Shown here piece by piece: positions 47,314-56,695 of a stretch of DNA of 64,000 nt (positions are counted from its first letter, which is position 1; each line of letters begins with the position of its first letter). Source of the DNA: Bosea sp. NBC_00550 (GTDB lineage: Bacteria > Pseudomonadota > Alphaproteobacteria > Rhizobiales > Beijerinckiaceae); the NCBI RefSeq assembly GCF_026020075.1, contig NZ_CP102772.1, forward strand, positions 1,364,001 through 1,428,000, read 5' to 3'. The position numbers and the translations under genes were made by a program. The notes under the pieces are model-generated. The model ran no database searches and was not told the origin of the DNA. It was given only the letters and a program-made list of their open reading frames with translations.

Positions 47314-48042
47314 TCAGCCAGGCAGATCGCTTACCTTGATCCGCGACACGTCGTTCTCGGCCATCTCGGCCCAGGCCCTCGCAAGCGAGCCGTCGAGATC
47401 GATGGCGCGGCAGGCCTCCTCCACGACGAAGGTCTCGAAGCCGGCCTTCGCCGCATCCTGCGCCGTCCAACTGACGCAGAAATCTGTCGCCAGGCCGACG
47501 ACGACCGCCCGCAGGATGCCGCGCTCGCGGAGATAGCCGGTCAGCCCCGTCGGGGTCCTGCGGTCGGCCTCGACGAAACCGGAATAGCTGTCGATATCGC
47601 GACGGTAGCCTTTGCGGATGATGGTCTGTGCCTGCGGCAGATCGAGATCGGCCCGGAACTCCGCGCCCTTCGTGCCCTGCACGCAATGATCCGGCCAGAG
47701 CACCTGCGGACCATACGGCATCTGGACGGTCTCGAAGGGCTTCTTGCCAGGATGGCTCGAAGCGAAGGAGGCGTGGCCGGAGGTGTGCCAGTCCTGCGTC
47801 AGCAAGATGTTGGAGAAGCGCTTGCCCAGCGCGTTGATGACCGGCACGACCTCGTCACCCTTCGTGACGGCGAGGCTGCCGCCCGGGCAGAAATCATTCT
47901 GGACATCGACGACGATGAGAACGGTGCGCTCGTCGATCACGGGCTTCTCCTGTGCCTTGCCGGCCTGCGAAGCAGCCGTTGCAGCAAGGATCGTCGCTCC
48001 TGCGATCAATCCGCGCCTGTCGATCTCGAACCGCCCTGCCAT
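47314..48042 (-). CDS. pncA: Nicotinamidase with Tat-type signal peptide
   Basis: A 242-residue amidohydrolase that converts nicotinamide to nicotinate. Catalytic residues: D46 (VVDVQNDF), K125 (GTKGAEF) and C189 (ATDFCVSW). Metal site: D84, H86 and H90 in QDWHTSGH. The first 30 residues are unusual for PncA: IDRRGLIAGATILAATAA followed by SQAGKAQ reads as a twin-arginine signal, so the enzyme may be periplasmic. The ATG at 48042 is chosen because it puts the RR pair at residues 9-10. Downstream it is followed by a WYL regulator 11 bases later. Confidence 0.88.
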   Translation of the reverse strand: MAGRFEIDRRGLIAGATILAATAASQAGKAQEKPVIDERTVLIVVDVQNDFCPGGSLAVTKGDEVVPVINALGKRFSNILLTQDWHTSGHASFASSHPGKKPFETVQMPYGPQVLWPDHCVQGTKGAEFRADLDLPQAQTIIRKGYRRDIDSYSGFVEADRRTPTGLTGYLRERGILRAVVVGLATDFCVSWTAQDAAKAGFETFVVEEACRAIDLDGSLARAWAEMAENDVSRIKVSDLPG

Positions 48043-48125
48043 GGCCCGCCTCCCACCGGCTCTACCGTGCTTCAGCAACGCGCATCCTGCAAGGCAACAT
48101 CCATGCCCGCTGCGAAGCCTGACGC

Positions 48126-51100
48126 CTACCGCATCTCGACACTGACGACGCCGGGCGCTGCCCGCACCGCGTTGGCGATCTGCTGGTTGACCGGGAACTT
48201 GCCCGGCAACTCGATCTCGACCTCCTGCGCCCCGTCGTCGAGAATCATCACGATCGAGACCTTGCCCTCGGCGCGCATGGCCTCGCGCGGGCGAATGCGC
48301 TCGGCAATCGAAGGCACCGCCTTCTCGTCGCGCAGATAGATCAGCAGGTCCTGCTTCTGGCGGGAGGCGAGATCGTCGAGAACCTCGACATCCTCAATGC
48401 GCGGGCGCACCTCCTCGCCGTCGAGCACGGCGGACAGGCGCAGCACCAGCGCCCTGCCCGGCTCGAGCAGGTCGCGATGGCGCTGCAGGCCTTCCGAGAA
48501 CAGCACGGCCTCGAACTGACCGCTCGGGTCGGACAGGTTGACGATGCCCATCTTGGAGCCGGACTTGGTCCGCCGTTCCGACTTGTCGATGACGGAGACC
48601 GCGACCTTGCCGACGCCCGTGCCGTTGGCGCGGACAGTCTGAGCGAAATCAGCGTAACGCTGCACGCGCAGGCGCTTCAGAACATGCTCGTAATCGTCGA
48701 GCGGATGGCCGGAGAGGAAGAAGCCGACGGCCTCATGCTCGCGCTTGAGCTTCTCCGCCGGCGCCCAGGGCTCGACCGCCGGGATGCGGAAGGCTTCCTG
48801 GATCAGGCCGCCGCCCAGCAGATCGAACTGGCCGGCTGTCGCCTCGTCGCGGGTGCGGTTGGAGAGGGCCAGCATGCCGTCGATCGCCGCGATGGCGCGC
48901 GCGCGTTCGCCTTCGAGCTCATCGAGCGCGCCGGCCGCGATCAGGGCTTCGAGCGTGCGGCGATTGACCAGCCTGGTGTCGATGCGGCGGGCGAGATCGG
49001 CCAGATCTCGGAACGGGCCGGCCGACTGCCGGGCCGAAACCAGTGTTTCCACCGCCGCGCGGCCGACGCCCTTGATCGCGCCCAGCGCGTAGAAGATCTT
49101 GCCCTCGGCGACGTCGAACTCGACGCCGGAATGATTGATCGCCGGCCGCTCTACCTTGATGCCGAGACGCTCGGCATCGCGGCGGAATTCCGAGAGCTTG
49201 TCGGTGTTGCCCATGTCGAGCGTCATCGACGCGGCGAGGAACTCGACCGGGTAATTCGCCTTGAGATAGGCGGTCTGGAAGGCGACGACGGCATAGGCGG
49301 CGGCGTGGCTCTTGTTGAAGCCGTAATCGGCGAACTTCGCCAGCAGATCGAAGATTTCGGAGGCCGTATCCTTCTTGATACCGCCGTCGATGGCGCCCTT
49401 CACAAAGCGGTCGCGCTGGGCGTCCATCTCCGCCTTGATCTTCTTGCCCATGGCGCGGCGCAGCAGGTCCGCCTCGCCGAGCGAATAGCCCGACAGCGCC
49501 TGCGCCACCTGCATCACCTGTTCCTGATAAACGATGATGCCATGCGTCTCCGCCAGGAAGGGCTCCATCTGCGGATGGAGATACGTCGGATCCTCCAGCC
49601 CGAGCTTTCGGCGGCAATAGGTCGGGATGTTGTCCATCGGGCCCGGCCGATAGAGTGCGACGAGCGCGATCAGATCCTCGATCCGGTCCGCCTTCATCTC
49701 GACCAGCGCCTTGCGCATGCCGACCGATTCCACCTGGAACACGCCGACCGTCTCGCCGCGCGCCAGCATGGCGTAGGTCGGCGGATCGTCGAAGGGCAGT
49801 TGCGCGAGGTCGATCTGGATATCGCGCTGGCCGATCAGCTTCACCGCCGTGGTCAGCGTGGTCAGCGTCTTCAGGCCGAGGAAGTCGAACTTCACAAGCC
49901 CGGCCTGCTCGACCCATTTCATGTTGAACTGGGTGACGCGCATGCCGGTGCGCGGATCGACCGAGAGCGCGACGAGCTGTTCGAGCGGCCGGTCGCCGAT
50001 CACCACGCCTGCGGCGTGAGTCGAAGCATGGCGGTGAAGCCCTTCCAGCTTCTGGCCAATTTCGAGCAGGCGCGCGACGATCGGCTCCTCCTCGGCGGCC
50101 TGCTGCAGCTTCGGCTCACCCTCGATCGCGTCCTTCAGCGAAATCGGCTTGGCCGGATTCTGCGGCACGAGCTTAGTCAGTTTGTCGACCTGGCCGTAGG
50201 GCATCTCCAGCACGCGGCCGACGTCGCGCAGCACGCCGCGCGCCAGCAACGTGCCGAAGGTGATGATCTGGGCGACGCGCTCCTGGCCGTAATGGCGCTT
50301 GACGTAGTCGATCACCTCTTCACGCCGGTTCTGGCAGAAGTCGATGTCGAAGTCCGGCATCGAGACGCGATCGGGATTGAGGAAGCGCTCGAAAAGCAGG
50401 CCGAAGCGTAGCGGATCGACGTCGGTGATCGTCAGTGCATAGGCGACGAGCGAGCCGGCACCTGAACCGCGCCCCGGCCCGACAGGGATGTCCTGGTTCT
50501 TCGCCCATTTGATGAAGTCCGAGACGATCAGGAAGTAGCCCGGGAACTTCATCCGGGTGATGATCGAGAGCTCGAAATCGAGCCGCTTCTCGTAATCCTC
50601 GACGGTGAAGCCCTCGGCCGGGCCGTGCTTGGCGAGACGCGCCGCGAGGCCGGTGCGGGCCTGGTTCTGCAGCTCCTCGGCCTCGTCGCGCCCCTCCTCG
50701 CCGAAGCGCGGCAGGATCGGCTTGCGCGTCGAGACGCGCCAATGGCAGCGCATCGCGATCTCGACCGTGCTCGCCAGTGCCTCCGGCAGGTCGGCGAAGC
50801 GCTTCTTCATCTCGGCGCGCGAAGCGAAATAATGCTCCGGCGTAACGCGCCGACGCTCGCCGTCCGAGACGAGCCGCCCTTCCGCTACCGCCAGCAGCGC
50901 ATCATGGGCGTCGAAATCGGCCGGCTTGGCGAAGAAGGGTTCGTTGGTCGCGACAACCGGCAGGTCGGAATCGTAGGCCAGCCGCAGGAGATGCGCCTCG
51001 GCCGCCTCCTCGCCGTCCCGGCCATTGCGCTGGATCTCGACATAAAGCCGGTCGCCATAGATGTCGGCCAGGGTCGCGAGGCGGGCGGCGGCCACAGGAA

Positions 51101-51599
51101 GCTGGCCATTGCGCAAGGCGGTGTCGACCGGTCCGCCATGGCCGCCGGTCAGGGCGATCAGCCCGGTGTTGTAGGCCGAGAGCCGCTCGATCGTGGTGAT
51201 CGGCTGGCCGGCTCCGCCGCTCGCCAGGGCGGCCTCGCTGACGAGTTTCATCAGGTTGCCGTAGCCGGCCTCGTCCATGGCGAGCAGGACGATATGCGGC
51301 AGACGCTGCTGCTGCACGGGCCTGCGCCCGCCTTCGCTTTCATCGGCGAAATCGATCGAGAGCTGCACGCCGGCGATCGGCTGCAGGCCCGAGCCCGCCA
51401 GCTTCTCGGAAAACTCGAGCCCGCCGAACAGGTTGTCCGTATCGGTCAGGGCGAGTGCCGGCTGCCCGTCGGCGGCCGCCATCTTGGCCAGCGTCGCGAC
51501 GGTCATCGCGCCTTCGAGCAGCGAATAGCTCGAATGGACATGGAGATGAACGAAGCCGATGTCCGGGAGGACGCGCGCCTCGCCAGATTCCCGCCCCAT
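48126..51599 (-). CDS. dnaE: DNA polymerase III subunit alpha
   Basis: The 1157-residue replicative polymerase (C-family). A PHP domain comes first, with HLHVHSSYS at about 18-26 and ALTDTDNLFGGLEF. The palm has GPGRGSGAGSLVAYAL and the catalytic aspartates in PDFDIDFCQNRR. The fingers and helix-hairpin-helix region follows, then an OB-fold with VAVSVIDKSERRTKSGSKMGIVNLSD. Length and domain order are those of replicative DnaE1, not the error-prone DnaE2. In many alphaproteobacteria it follows lolD; here 679 bases separate them. Confidence 0.96.
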   Translation of the reverse strand: MGRESGEARVLPDIGFVHLHVHSSYSLLEGAMTVATLAKMAAADGQPALALTDTDNLFGGLEFSEKLAGSGLQPIAGVQLSIDFADESEGGRRPVQQQRLPHIVLLAMDEAGYGNLMKLVSEAALASGGAGQPITTIERLSAYNTGLIALTGGHGGPVDTALRNGQLPVAAARLATLADIYGDRLYVEIQRNGRDGEEAAEAHLLRLAYDSDLPVVATNEPFFAKPADFDAHDALLAVAEGRLVSDGERRRVTPEHYFASRAEMKKRFADLPEALASTVEIAMRCHWRVSTRKPILPRFGEEGRDEAEELQNQARTGLAARLAKHGPAEGFTVEDYEKRLDFELSIITRMKFPGYFLIVSDFIKWAKNQDIPVGPGRGSGAGSLVAYALTITDVDPLRFGLLFERFLNPDRVSMPDFDIDFCQNRREEVIDYVKRHYGQERVAQIITFGTLLARGVLRDVGRVLEMPYGQVDKLTKLVPQNPAKPISLKDAIEGEPKLQQAAEEEPIVARLLEIGQKLEGLHRHASTHAAGVVIGDRPLEQLVALSVDPRTGMRVTQFNMKWVEQAGLVKFDFLGLKTLTTLTTAVKLIGQRDIQIDLAQLPFDDPPTYAMLARGETVGVFQVESVGMRKALVEMKADRIEDLIALVALYRPGPMDNIPTYCRRKLGLEDPTYLHPQMEPFLAETHGIIVYQEQVMQVAQALSGYSLGEADLLRRAMGKKIKAEMDAQRDRFVKGAIDGGIKKDTASEIFDLLAKFADYGFNKSHAAAYAVVAFQTAYLKANYPVEFLAASMTLDMGNTDKLSEFRRDAERLGIKVERPAINHSGVEFDVAEGKIFYALGAIKGVGRAAVETLVSARQSAGPFRDLADLARRIDTRLVNRRTLEALIAAGALDELEGERARAIAAIDGMLALSNRTRDEATAGQFDLLGGGLIQEAFRIPAVEPWAPAEKLKREHEAVGFFLSGHPLDDYEHVLKRLRVQRYADFAQTVRANGTGVGKVAVSVIDKSERRTKSGSKMGIVNLSDPSGQFEAVLFSEGLQRHRDLLEPGRALVLRLSAVLDGEEVRPRIEDVEVLDDLASRQKQDLLIYLRDEKAVPSIAERIRPREAMRAEGKVSIVMILDDGAQEVEIELPGKFPVNQQIANAVRAAPGVVSVEMR

Positions 51600-51716
51600 G
51601 CCGTTCTCCTATCGCCGCCGCCGCGCGACTCGCCGATCCGCCCTTCCCCTTATGAAACCTCGGCGCGGCCGGCGTCGAGGATTCCTTCGCGGTGCTGTGG
51701 ATGGCTCCTGCCGCGA

Positions 51717-51827
51717 TCAGACATGCGGGCCGGAGAAGATCGCAGCCCAGAGCCAGATCATGCCGAGGAAGACGCCGAGCGAGGCGATTTCGGCCAGGCC
51801 GGCGGCGAACTTACGCGCTGCAGTCAT
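51717..51827 (-). CDS. Single-span membrane peptide, 36 residues
   Basis: A very short frame, ATG at 51827. The product starts MTAARKFAAGLAEIASLGVF and continues LGMIWLWAAIFSGPHV: a basic N-terminus, then one hydrophobic helix with a Trp-containing end. ACGGAGG lies on the minus strand with about five bases to the ATG, one of the best Shine-Dalgarno sequences in the window. The stop is TGA. No family is known to me. Small one-helix proteins often accompany respiratory or transport complexes, but no such complex is adjacent. Confidence 0.55.
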   Translation of the reverse strand: MTAARKFAAGLAEIASLGVFLGMIWLWAAIFSGPHV

Positions 51828-51949
51828 GAGAACCTCCGTCGTTCTTGGTAGGTTCAGATTAGTTCATGTTTTGTTCTCGTCAATGCCGATACGGAAATTG
51901 CGCCGGCTGCATGCCTGGAACAGTTAACGAAATGCTACCTTCATAGAAG

Positions 51950-52054
51950 CGCTGGTCATCCCGGACGCAGCGAAGCGGAGATCCGGGCCCCATGCCTGAA
52001 CCTCGTTCGGACAGGCTCTGGCATTGATCCCGGGTCAAGCCGGGATGACCAGCG
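51950..52054. repeat. Palindromic element, copy D
   Basis: The outer arms are CGCTGGTCATCCCGG (51950-51964) and CCGGGATGACCAGCG (52040-52054), perfect complements. Inside, ATCCCGG (52027-52033) and CCGGGAT (52040-52046) make a second hairpin with loop GTCAAG. The layout is the same as copies A, B, C and E. Confidence 0.75.
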
Positions 52055-52278
52055 TGGTCCGCGAAAAATCAGCATGCTCCAGTGGCCGCAGCTATGGAGT
52101 GCACGCCTGCCAGCCCGGAGCGATCTCCAGCAGAAGCCGGTCGGTGCGCGAAGATGCAGACGAACCTGTCGTGCTTTCGGGGCGAAGCAGTCAGCCATCG
52201 TGCGAGCCTCTCCGGATCGCTCCGCCGAGTCCGGCGATGACGCCGCGGCCGGCGTAGGTCAGCCTCAAAGACCGCAGC

Positions 52279-52968
52279 TCAGCCCAGCCCGACGACGAGC
52301 CCGTCGCGGATCGTCACTTGCCGATCCATCTGGCGGGCCAGTTCGAGGTTGTGCGTCGCGATCAGCGCAGCGAGCCCCGATGCCCGCGCCAACGCCATCA
52401 GCGTGCCGAAGACGAGCTGCGCTGTCTGCGGGTCGAGATTGCCCGTCGGCTCGTCGGCCAGCAGCAGGCGTGGCCCGTTGGCGACGGCGCGGCCGATGGC
52501 GACGCGCTGCTGCTCGCCGCCCGAGAGCTCGCCAGGCAGATGATCCAGCCGCTCGCCGAGACCGAGGAAGGTCAGGAGCTCGGAGGCCCTCTCCTCCGCG
52601 ACCGGGCGCGACAACCCGCGGATGCGCTGCGGCAGGACGACGTTCTCCAGCGCCGTGAACTCGGGCAGGAGGTGGTGGAACTGGTAGACGAAGCCGATCT
52701 CGGTACGGCGCAGGCGGGTGCGCCCGGAATCGTCGAGCTTGGTCGTGGCGAGCCCGCCGACGAAGACTTCGCCGGCATCGGGCTTCTCCAGCAGGCCGGC
52801 GACATGCAGCAGCGTCGACTTGCCGGTGCCGCTCGGAGCGACGAGGGCGACGACCTCTCCCGGCCAGAGCGCGAAATCGGCCTTGCGCAGCACTTCGAGC
52901 GGCGCATCGGTCTGCGGATAGAAGCGTTCGACCTGCGACAGGAAGAGCGCGGGCATCTCCTGTGCCAT
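52279..52968 (-). CDS. lolD: Lipoprotein-releasing ABC transporter ATPase LolD
   Basis: A 229-residue ABC ATPase. Walker A is APSGTGKST, the Q-loop is in [17 protein letters not shown], the signature LSGGEQQR, and Walker [14 protein letters not shown], with the H-loop in [17 protein letters not shown] is diagnostic for LolD. It works with the LolC-type permease, whose stop overlaps its ATG by one base. Confidence 0.93.
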   Translation of the reverse strand: MAQEMPALFLSQVERFYPQTDAPLEVLRKADFALWPGEVVALVAPSGTGKSTLLHVAGLLEKPDAGEVFVGGLATTKLDDSGRTRLRRTEIGFVYQFHHLLPEFTALENVVLPQRIRGLSRPVAEERASELLTFLGLGERLDHLPGELSGGEQQRVAIGRAVANGPRLLLADEPTGNLDPQTAQLVFGTLMALARASGLAALIATHNLELARQMDRQVTIRDGLVVGLG

Positions 52969-54257
52969 CAGCCCATCCTCAGCGCTTCGACGGGGTCGAG
53001 CCGTGCCGCCTTCCAGGCCGGGTAGAGCGTCGCCAGCAATGAGAGCGTCAGCGCCATCAGCACCACGCTCGTGACCTCCCGCCAGTCGATGACGGAGGGG
53101 ATGTCGCTGAGGAAGCGCACGGTCGGGTCCCAGAGATTGGCGCCGGTGATCCAGTTCAGCGCCGCCATGATCGACTTGATGTTGTTGGCGAAGACGACGC
53201 CGAGCGCGAGCCCCGCCAGCGTGCCGATGACGCCGATCGCGGCCCCGGTGATCAGGAAGACGCGCAGCACGGTGCCGCGCGTGCAGCCCATGGTGCGCAT
53301 GATCGCGATGTCGGCCGTCTTGTCCTTCACCAGCATGATCAGGCCGGAGACGATGTTCAGCGCCGCGACCAGCACGATCAGGGTCAGGATGATGAACATC
53401 ACGTTGCGCTCGACTTCCAGCGCGTTGAAGAAGCTGCGATTGCGTTGGCGCCAGTCCGAGAGCACGAGCGGGCGCGGCGCATCGGCCTCGATCGCGTCGC
53501 GCACGGTCTGCGTGCGATCGGGGTTGTCGACGAAGATCTCGATGACGTTCACGTCGCCGTCGCGGTTGAAATAGGCTTGCGCCTCGGCGAGCGGCATATA
53601 GACGAAGGTGCCGTCGAACTCGGTCATGCCGATCTCGAAGATCGCCTTGACCGGATAGGCCTTGATGCGCGGCGCCGTGCCGAAGGGCGTCGAGGCGCCC
53701 TGCGGCGAGACCAGGGTCATGTTGTCGCCGGCCTGGATGCCCAGCGCATTGGCGAGGCGCCGGCCGATGGCGACGCCGGGCGTCGTGTCGAAGCCGTCGA
53801 GCGTGCCGGATTTGATGTTGCCGCCTATGAAGGGGATCGCCTTGATGTCGGCTTCGCGGACGCCGCGGACGAGCACGCCGTTGTTGCCGGTCTGCGAGGA
53901 GGCCAGCGCCTGCCCCTCGACCAGCGGAATGGCGAGCTTGACGCCCGGGATCTTGCTCAGCCGCGCCGCGACGCTGTCATAGTCGTCGAGCGGGCGGTCG
54001 ATGGGCGTCGCGAAGATATGGCCGTTCACGCCGACGATCTTCTCCAGCAGCTCCTTCCGGAAGCCGTTCATCACCGACATCACGATGATCAGCGTCGCGA
54101 CGCCGAGCAGGATGCCGAGGAAGGAGAAGCCGGCGATGACAGAGACGAAGCCCTCGCGCCGCCGGGTGCGCAGATAGCGGCCGGCGAGCAGCCATTCGAA
54201 GCTGGCGAAGGGTTTCGTGCCGGTCGGAACGGCAGCGTTGTCTGCAACGGCACTCAT
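52968..54257 (-). CDS. lolC: Lipoprotein-releasing permease LolC/LolE
   Basis: A 429-residue inner-membrane subunit that extracts mature lipoproteins for transfer to LolA. One membrane helix near residues 40-65 ([21 protein letters not shown], followed by [11 protein letters not shown]) and three at the C-terminus enclose a periplasmic MacB-like domain. In this group one gene often serves as both LolC and LolE (sometimes named LolF); no second permease gene is present here. The ATG at 54257 fits; the upstream frame overlaps proS. Confidence 0.9.
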   Translation of the reverse strand: MSAVADNAAVPTGTKPFASFEWLLAGRYLRTRRREGFVSVIAGFSFLGILLGVATLIIVMSVMNGFRKELLEKIVGVNGHIFATPIDRPLDDYDSVAARLSKIPGVKLAIPLVEGQALASSQTGNNGVLVRGVREADIKAIPFIGGNIKSGTLDGFDTTPGVAIGRRLANALGIQAGDNMTLVSPQGASTPFGTAPRIKAYPVKAIFEIGMTEFDGTFVYMPLAEAQAYFNRDGDVNVIEIFVDNPDRTQTVRDAIEADAPRPLVLSDWRQRNRSFFNALEVERNVMFIILTLIVLVAALNIVSGLIMLVKDKTADIAIMRTMGCTRGTVLRVFLITGAAIGVIGTLAGLALGVVFANNIKSIMAALNWITGANLWDPTVRFLSDIPSVIDWREVTSVVLMALTLSLLATLYPAWKAARLDPVEALRMG

Positions 54258-54300
54258 GTGCTGGCTCTGGCCATTGGAAGAGATGGGGCGGTGCGTTCCG

Positions 54301-55632
54301 TCACGCCGCCCTGCCCTTGAAGCGGTCGAGCGCGGCCTCCAGCGAGACCAGCTCGCGCTCGCCACCGGCACGGCGCTTGATCTCGACCTTGCCCTCGGCC
54401 AGCCCCTTCGGGCCGACAATGATCTGCCAGGGCACACCAATCAGGTCGGCGGTGGCGAACTTGGCGCCGGGCCGGTCATCCGTGTCGTCGAGCACGGCGT
54501 CGTAGCCCTTGGCGAGCAGGTCCTTGTAGATGCGCTCGGCCGCGCCATCGGTCGCGGCGTCGCCGGCCTTGAGGTTGATGACCGCGATATCGAAGGGCGC
54601 GATCTCGTCGGGCCAGACGATGCCTGCATCGTCATGCCCGGCCTCGATCAGCGCGGCGACCAGGCGGCTCGGGCCGATACCGTAGGAGCCGCCATGCAGC
54701 AGCACCGGCTGGCCGTCCGGCCCGGCCACCGCGGCGCCCATCGGCTCGGAATACTTGGTGCCGAAATAGAAGATATGGCCGACCTCGATGCCGCGCGCCG
54801 AGACGCGCTTGTCGTCCGGAACCGCCTCGAAAGCGGCCTTGTCGTGCATCTCTTCCGTCGCGGCGTAGAGGCTCGTCCACTTGTCGACGACGCCCTGGAG
54901 GCCGGCGACGCTGTCGAAATCGGTATCGGCAGCCGGCGTCTCGAAATTCAGATAGTCGCTGTGGCAGAAGACCTCGCTCTCGCCGGTCGAGGCCAGCACG
55001 ATGAACTCGTGGCTGAGATCGCCGCCGATCGGGCCGGTATCGGCCTTCATCGGGATCGCCTTCAGGCCGAGCCGCGCGAAGGTGCGGAGATAGGCCGTGA
55101 ACATGCGGTTATAGGCGTGGCGCGCCGTGTCCTTGTCGAGGTCGAACGAATAGGCGTCCTTCATCAGGAACTCGCGGCCGCGCATCACGCCGAAGCGCGG
55201 ACGCACCTCGTCGCGGAACTTCCACTGGATGTGATAGAGATTGAGCGGCAGGTCCTTGTAGGATTTGACGTAGGCCCGGACGATCTCGGTGACCATCTCC
55301 TCATTGGTCGGGCCGTAGAGCATGTCGCGGTCGTGCCGGTCCTTGATGCGCAGCATCTCCTTGCCATAGGCATCGTAGCGCCCGCTTTCGCGCCAGAGAT
55401 CGGCCGACTGGATGGTCGGCATCAGGATCTCGATCGCGCCGGACCGGTTTTGCTCCTCGCGCACGACCTTGCAGATCTTGTCGAGCACGCGCAGGCCAAG
55501 CGGCAGCCAGGCGTAGATGCCGGCCGATTCCTGGCGGATCATGCCGGCACGCAGCATCAGCCGGTGCGAGACGATCTCCGCCTCCTTCGGCGTGTCGCGC
55601 AGGAGGGGCAGGAAGTAGCGGGAAAGGCGCAT
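54301..55632 (-). CDS. proS: Proline--tRNA ligase (short, editing-domain-free type)
   Basis: A 443-residue class II synthetase. Motif 1 lies around [16 protein letters not shown], and motif 2 is in [28 protein letters not shown]. Motif 3 is in [20 protein letters not shown], followed by an anticodon-binding domain. The editing insertion of the 570-residue E. coli enzyme is missing, as is normal in alphaproteobacteria, where a separate YbaK/ProXp protein corrects Ala-tRNA-Pro. The ATG at 55632 opens [19 protein letters not shown]. It precedes lolC by 43 bases. Confidence 0.95.
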   Translation of the reverse strand: MRLSRYFLPLLRDTPKEAEIVSHRLMLRAGMIRQESAGIYAWLPLGLRVLDKICKVVREEQNRSGAIEILMPTIQSADLWRESGRYDAYGKEMLRIKDRHDRDMLYGPTNEEMVTEIVRAYVKSYKDLPLNLYHIQWKFRDEVRPRFGVMRGREFLMKDAYSFDLDKDTARHAYNRMFTAYLRTFARLGLKAIPMKADTGPIGGDLSHEFIVLASTGESEVFCHSDYLNFETPAADTDFDSVAGLQGVVDKWTSLYAATEEMHDKAAFEAVPDDKRVSARGIEVGHIFYFGTKYSEPMGAAVAGPDGQPVLLHGGSYGIGPSRLVAALIEAGHDDAGIVWPDEIAPFDIAVINLKAGDAATDGAAERIYKDLLAKGYDAVLDDTDDRPGAKFATADLIGVPWQIIVGPKGLAEGKVEIKRRAGGERELVSLEAALDRFKGRAA

Positions 55633-55804
55633 CGGGAAACCTGTCGGAGGGCGCCGCGCGGGAGATCGCACGACGAGTCGCTTCACCTGAGAGACACCAT
55701 CGCTCTCGGCAAAATGCAAACCAAAATCAGCAGAAAGCGGCGGAAGATGGCGAAGTTGTGCCTTTCGTCCCTTGGCCTCGCAAAGGCCGGGATGGCCCTT
55801 CGCC

Positions 55805-56305
55805 TCAACTCTTCGCGAAGCGCTCCTTGAGCGCCCTAAGCACGGGTGCCGGCACGAAAGGCGAGACATCCCCGCCCATCGCGGCGATCTGGCGCACCAG
55901 CGTCGCAGTGATGTAGCGCACGCCCGGCGAGGCCGGCAGGAAGACGGTCTGGATGTCCGGCGCCATCGTGCCGTTCATGCCGGCCATCTGCATCTCGTAG
56001 TCGAGATCGCTGCCGTCGCGCAGGCCGCGGATGATGATCGAAGCACCTGCCCGGCGCGCCGCGTCGACGGCAAGATCGTCGAAGGTCACGACCTCCAGCG
56101 AAGCGCCTTTCGCAGCCAGAAGCGGCGTCGCGACCGCGCGCAGCAACTCGGCGCGCTGCTCGACGGAAACAAGCGGCGTCTTGCCGGGATGGACGCCGAT
56201 AGCCAGGACGAGCCTGTCGCAGAGGCTGGCGGCGGCTGCGATCACGTCGGCGTGGCCATTGGTCACGGGGTCGAACGAGCCGGTGTAGAAAGCGGTGCGT
56301 GCCAT
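55805..56305 (-). CDS. coaD: Phosphopantetheine adenylyltransferase
   Basis: A 166-residue nucleotidyltransferase of coenzyme A synthesis. The HIGH-type motif is in [16 protein letters not shown]. The second nucleotide motif is in [11 protein letters not shown], and [21 protein letters not shown] is the phosphopantetheine site. The ATG at 56305 is the canonical start. It is separated from proS by 172 bases with no obvious signal. Confidence 0.95.
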   Translation of the reverse strand: MARTAFYTGSFDPVTNGHADVIAAAASLCDRLVLAIGVHPGKTPLVSVEQRAELLRAVATPLLAAKGASLEVVTFDDLAVDAARRAGASIIIRGLRDGSDLDYEMQMAGMNGTMAPDIQTVFLPASPGVRYITATLVRQIAAMGGDVSPFVPAPVLRALKERFAKS

Positions 56306-56413
56306 GACGCCAGCGTTAGCTGCTGACCCGGCAGACGACAAGCGGCATCAAGGCCTTGCGGCCCTACGCTGCGGCGCCCATCGGGGGCCTGCCCCAAGGC
56401 AAGAGATGCAACG

Positions 56414-56536
56414 TCAGGAGAACGGCACGATCGTGGCGAGGGCAGCAGCACTGCCGATGATGATCGAGGAGAAGACCAGCAGGGAAGCCATGAAAGATAC
56501 ACGGCGAGGATGGGCATAGGACAGGCGGACATACAT
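56414..56536 (-). CDS. Small membrane peptide, 40 residues
   Basis: Starting at ATG 56536, the peptide begins MYVRLSYAHPRRVSFMASLL and ends with the hydrophobic stretch VFSSIIIGSAAALATIVPFS. GAAGG lies about eight bases upstream on the minus strand. A positively charged N-terminus followed by one helix suggests an inner-membrane peptide with its C-terminus outside. A longer frame to 56623 exists but its extra 29 residues look random. No family known. Confidence 0.45.
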   Translation of the reverse strand: MYVRLSYAHPRRVSFMASLLVFSSIIIGSAAALATIVPFS

Positions 56537-56695
56537 GGAAACGACCTTCAGCGAATCGCGACATATCCGGTTTCCTTTGGGTGATGGCCGGTGCGGGCCG
56601 TCCCAAGGCGAGATCGTGACCAAACAGTGACGCGTGGCCGGTTGTTCCGGCTTTGCATTGCCTTTTGCTGCGTCTCGCGCCTAAACGACCCGGCC

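Larger units (their letters stand above)
51600..52278. other. dnaE-lolD spacer (679 bases): small peptide gene and palindromic element
   Basis: The interval contains the 36-residue peptide gene at 51717-51827 and repeat copy D at 51950-52054, both listed separately. The rest, 52055-52278, shows no gene, terminator or conserved motif that I can identify. The dnaE promoter should lie in 51600-51716 or beyond, but no convincing box was found. Confidence 0.5.
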
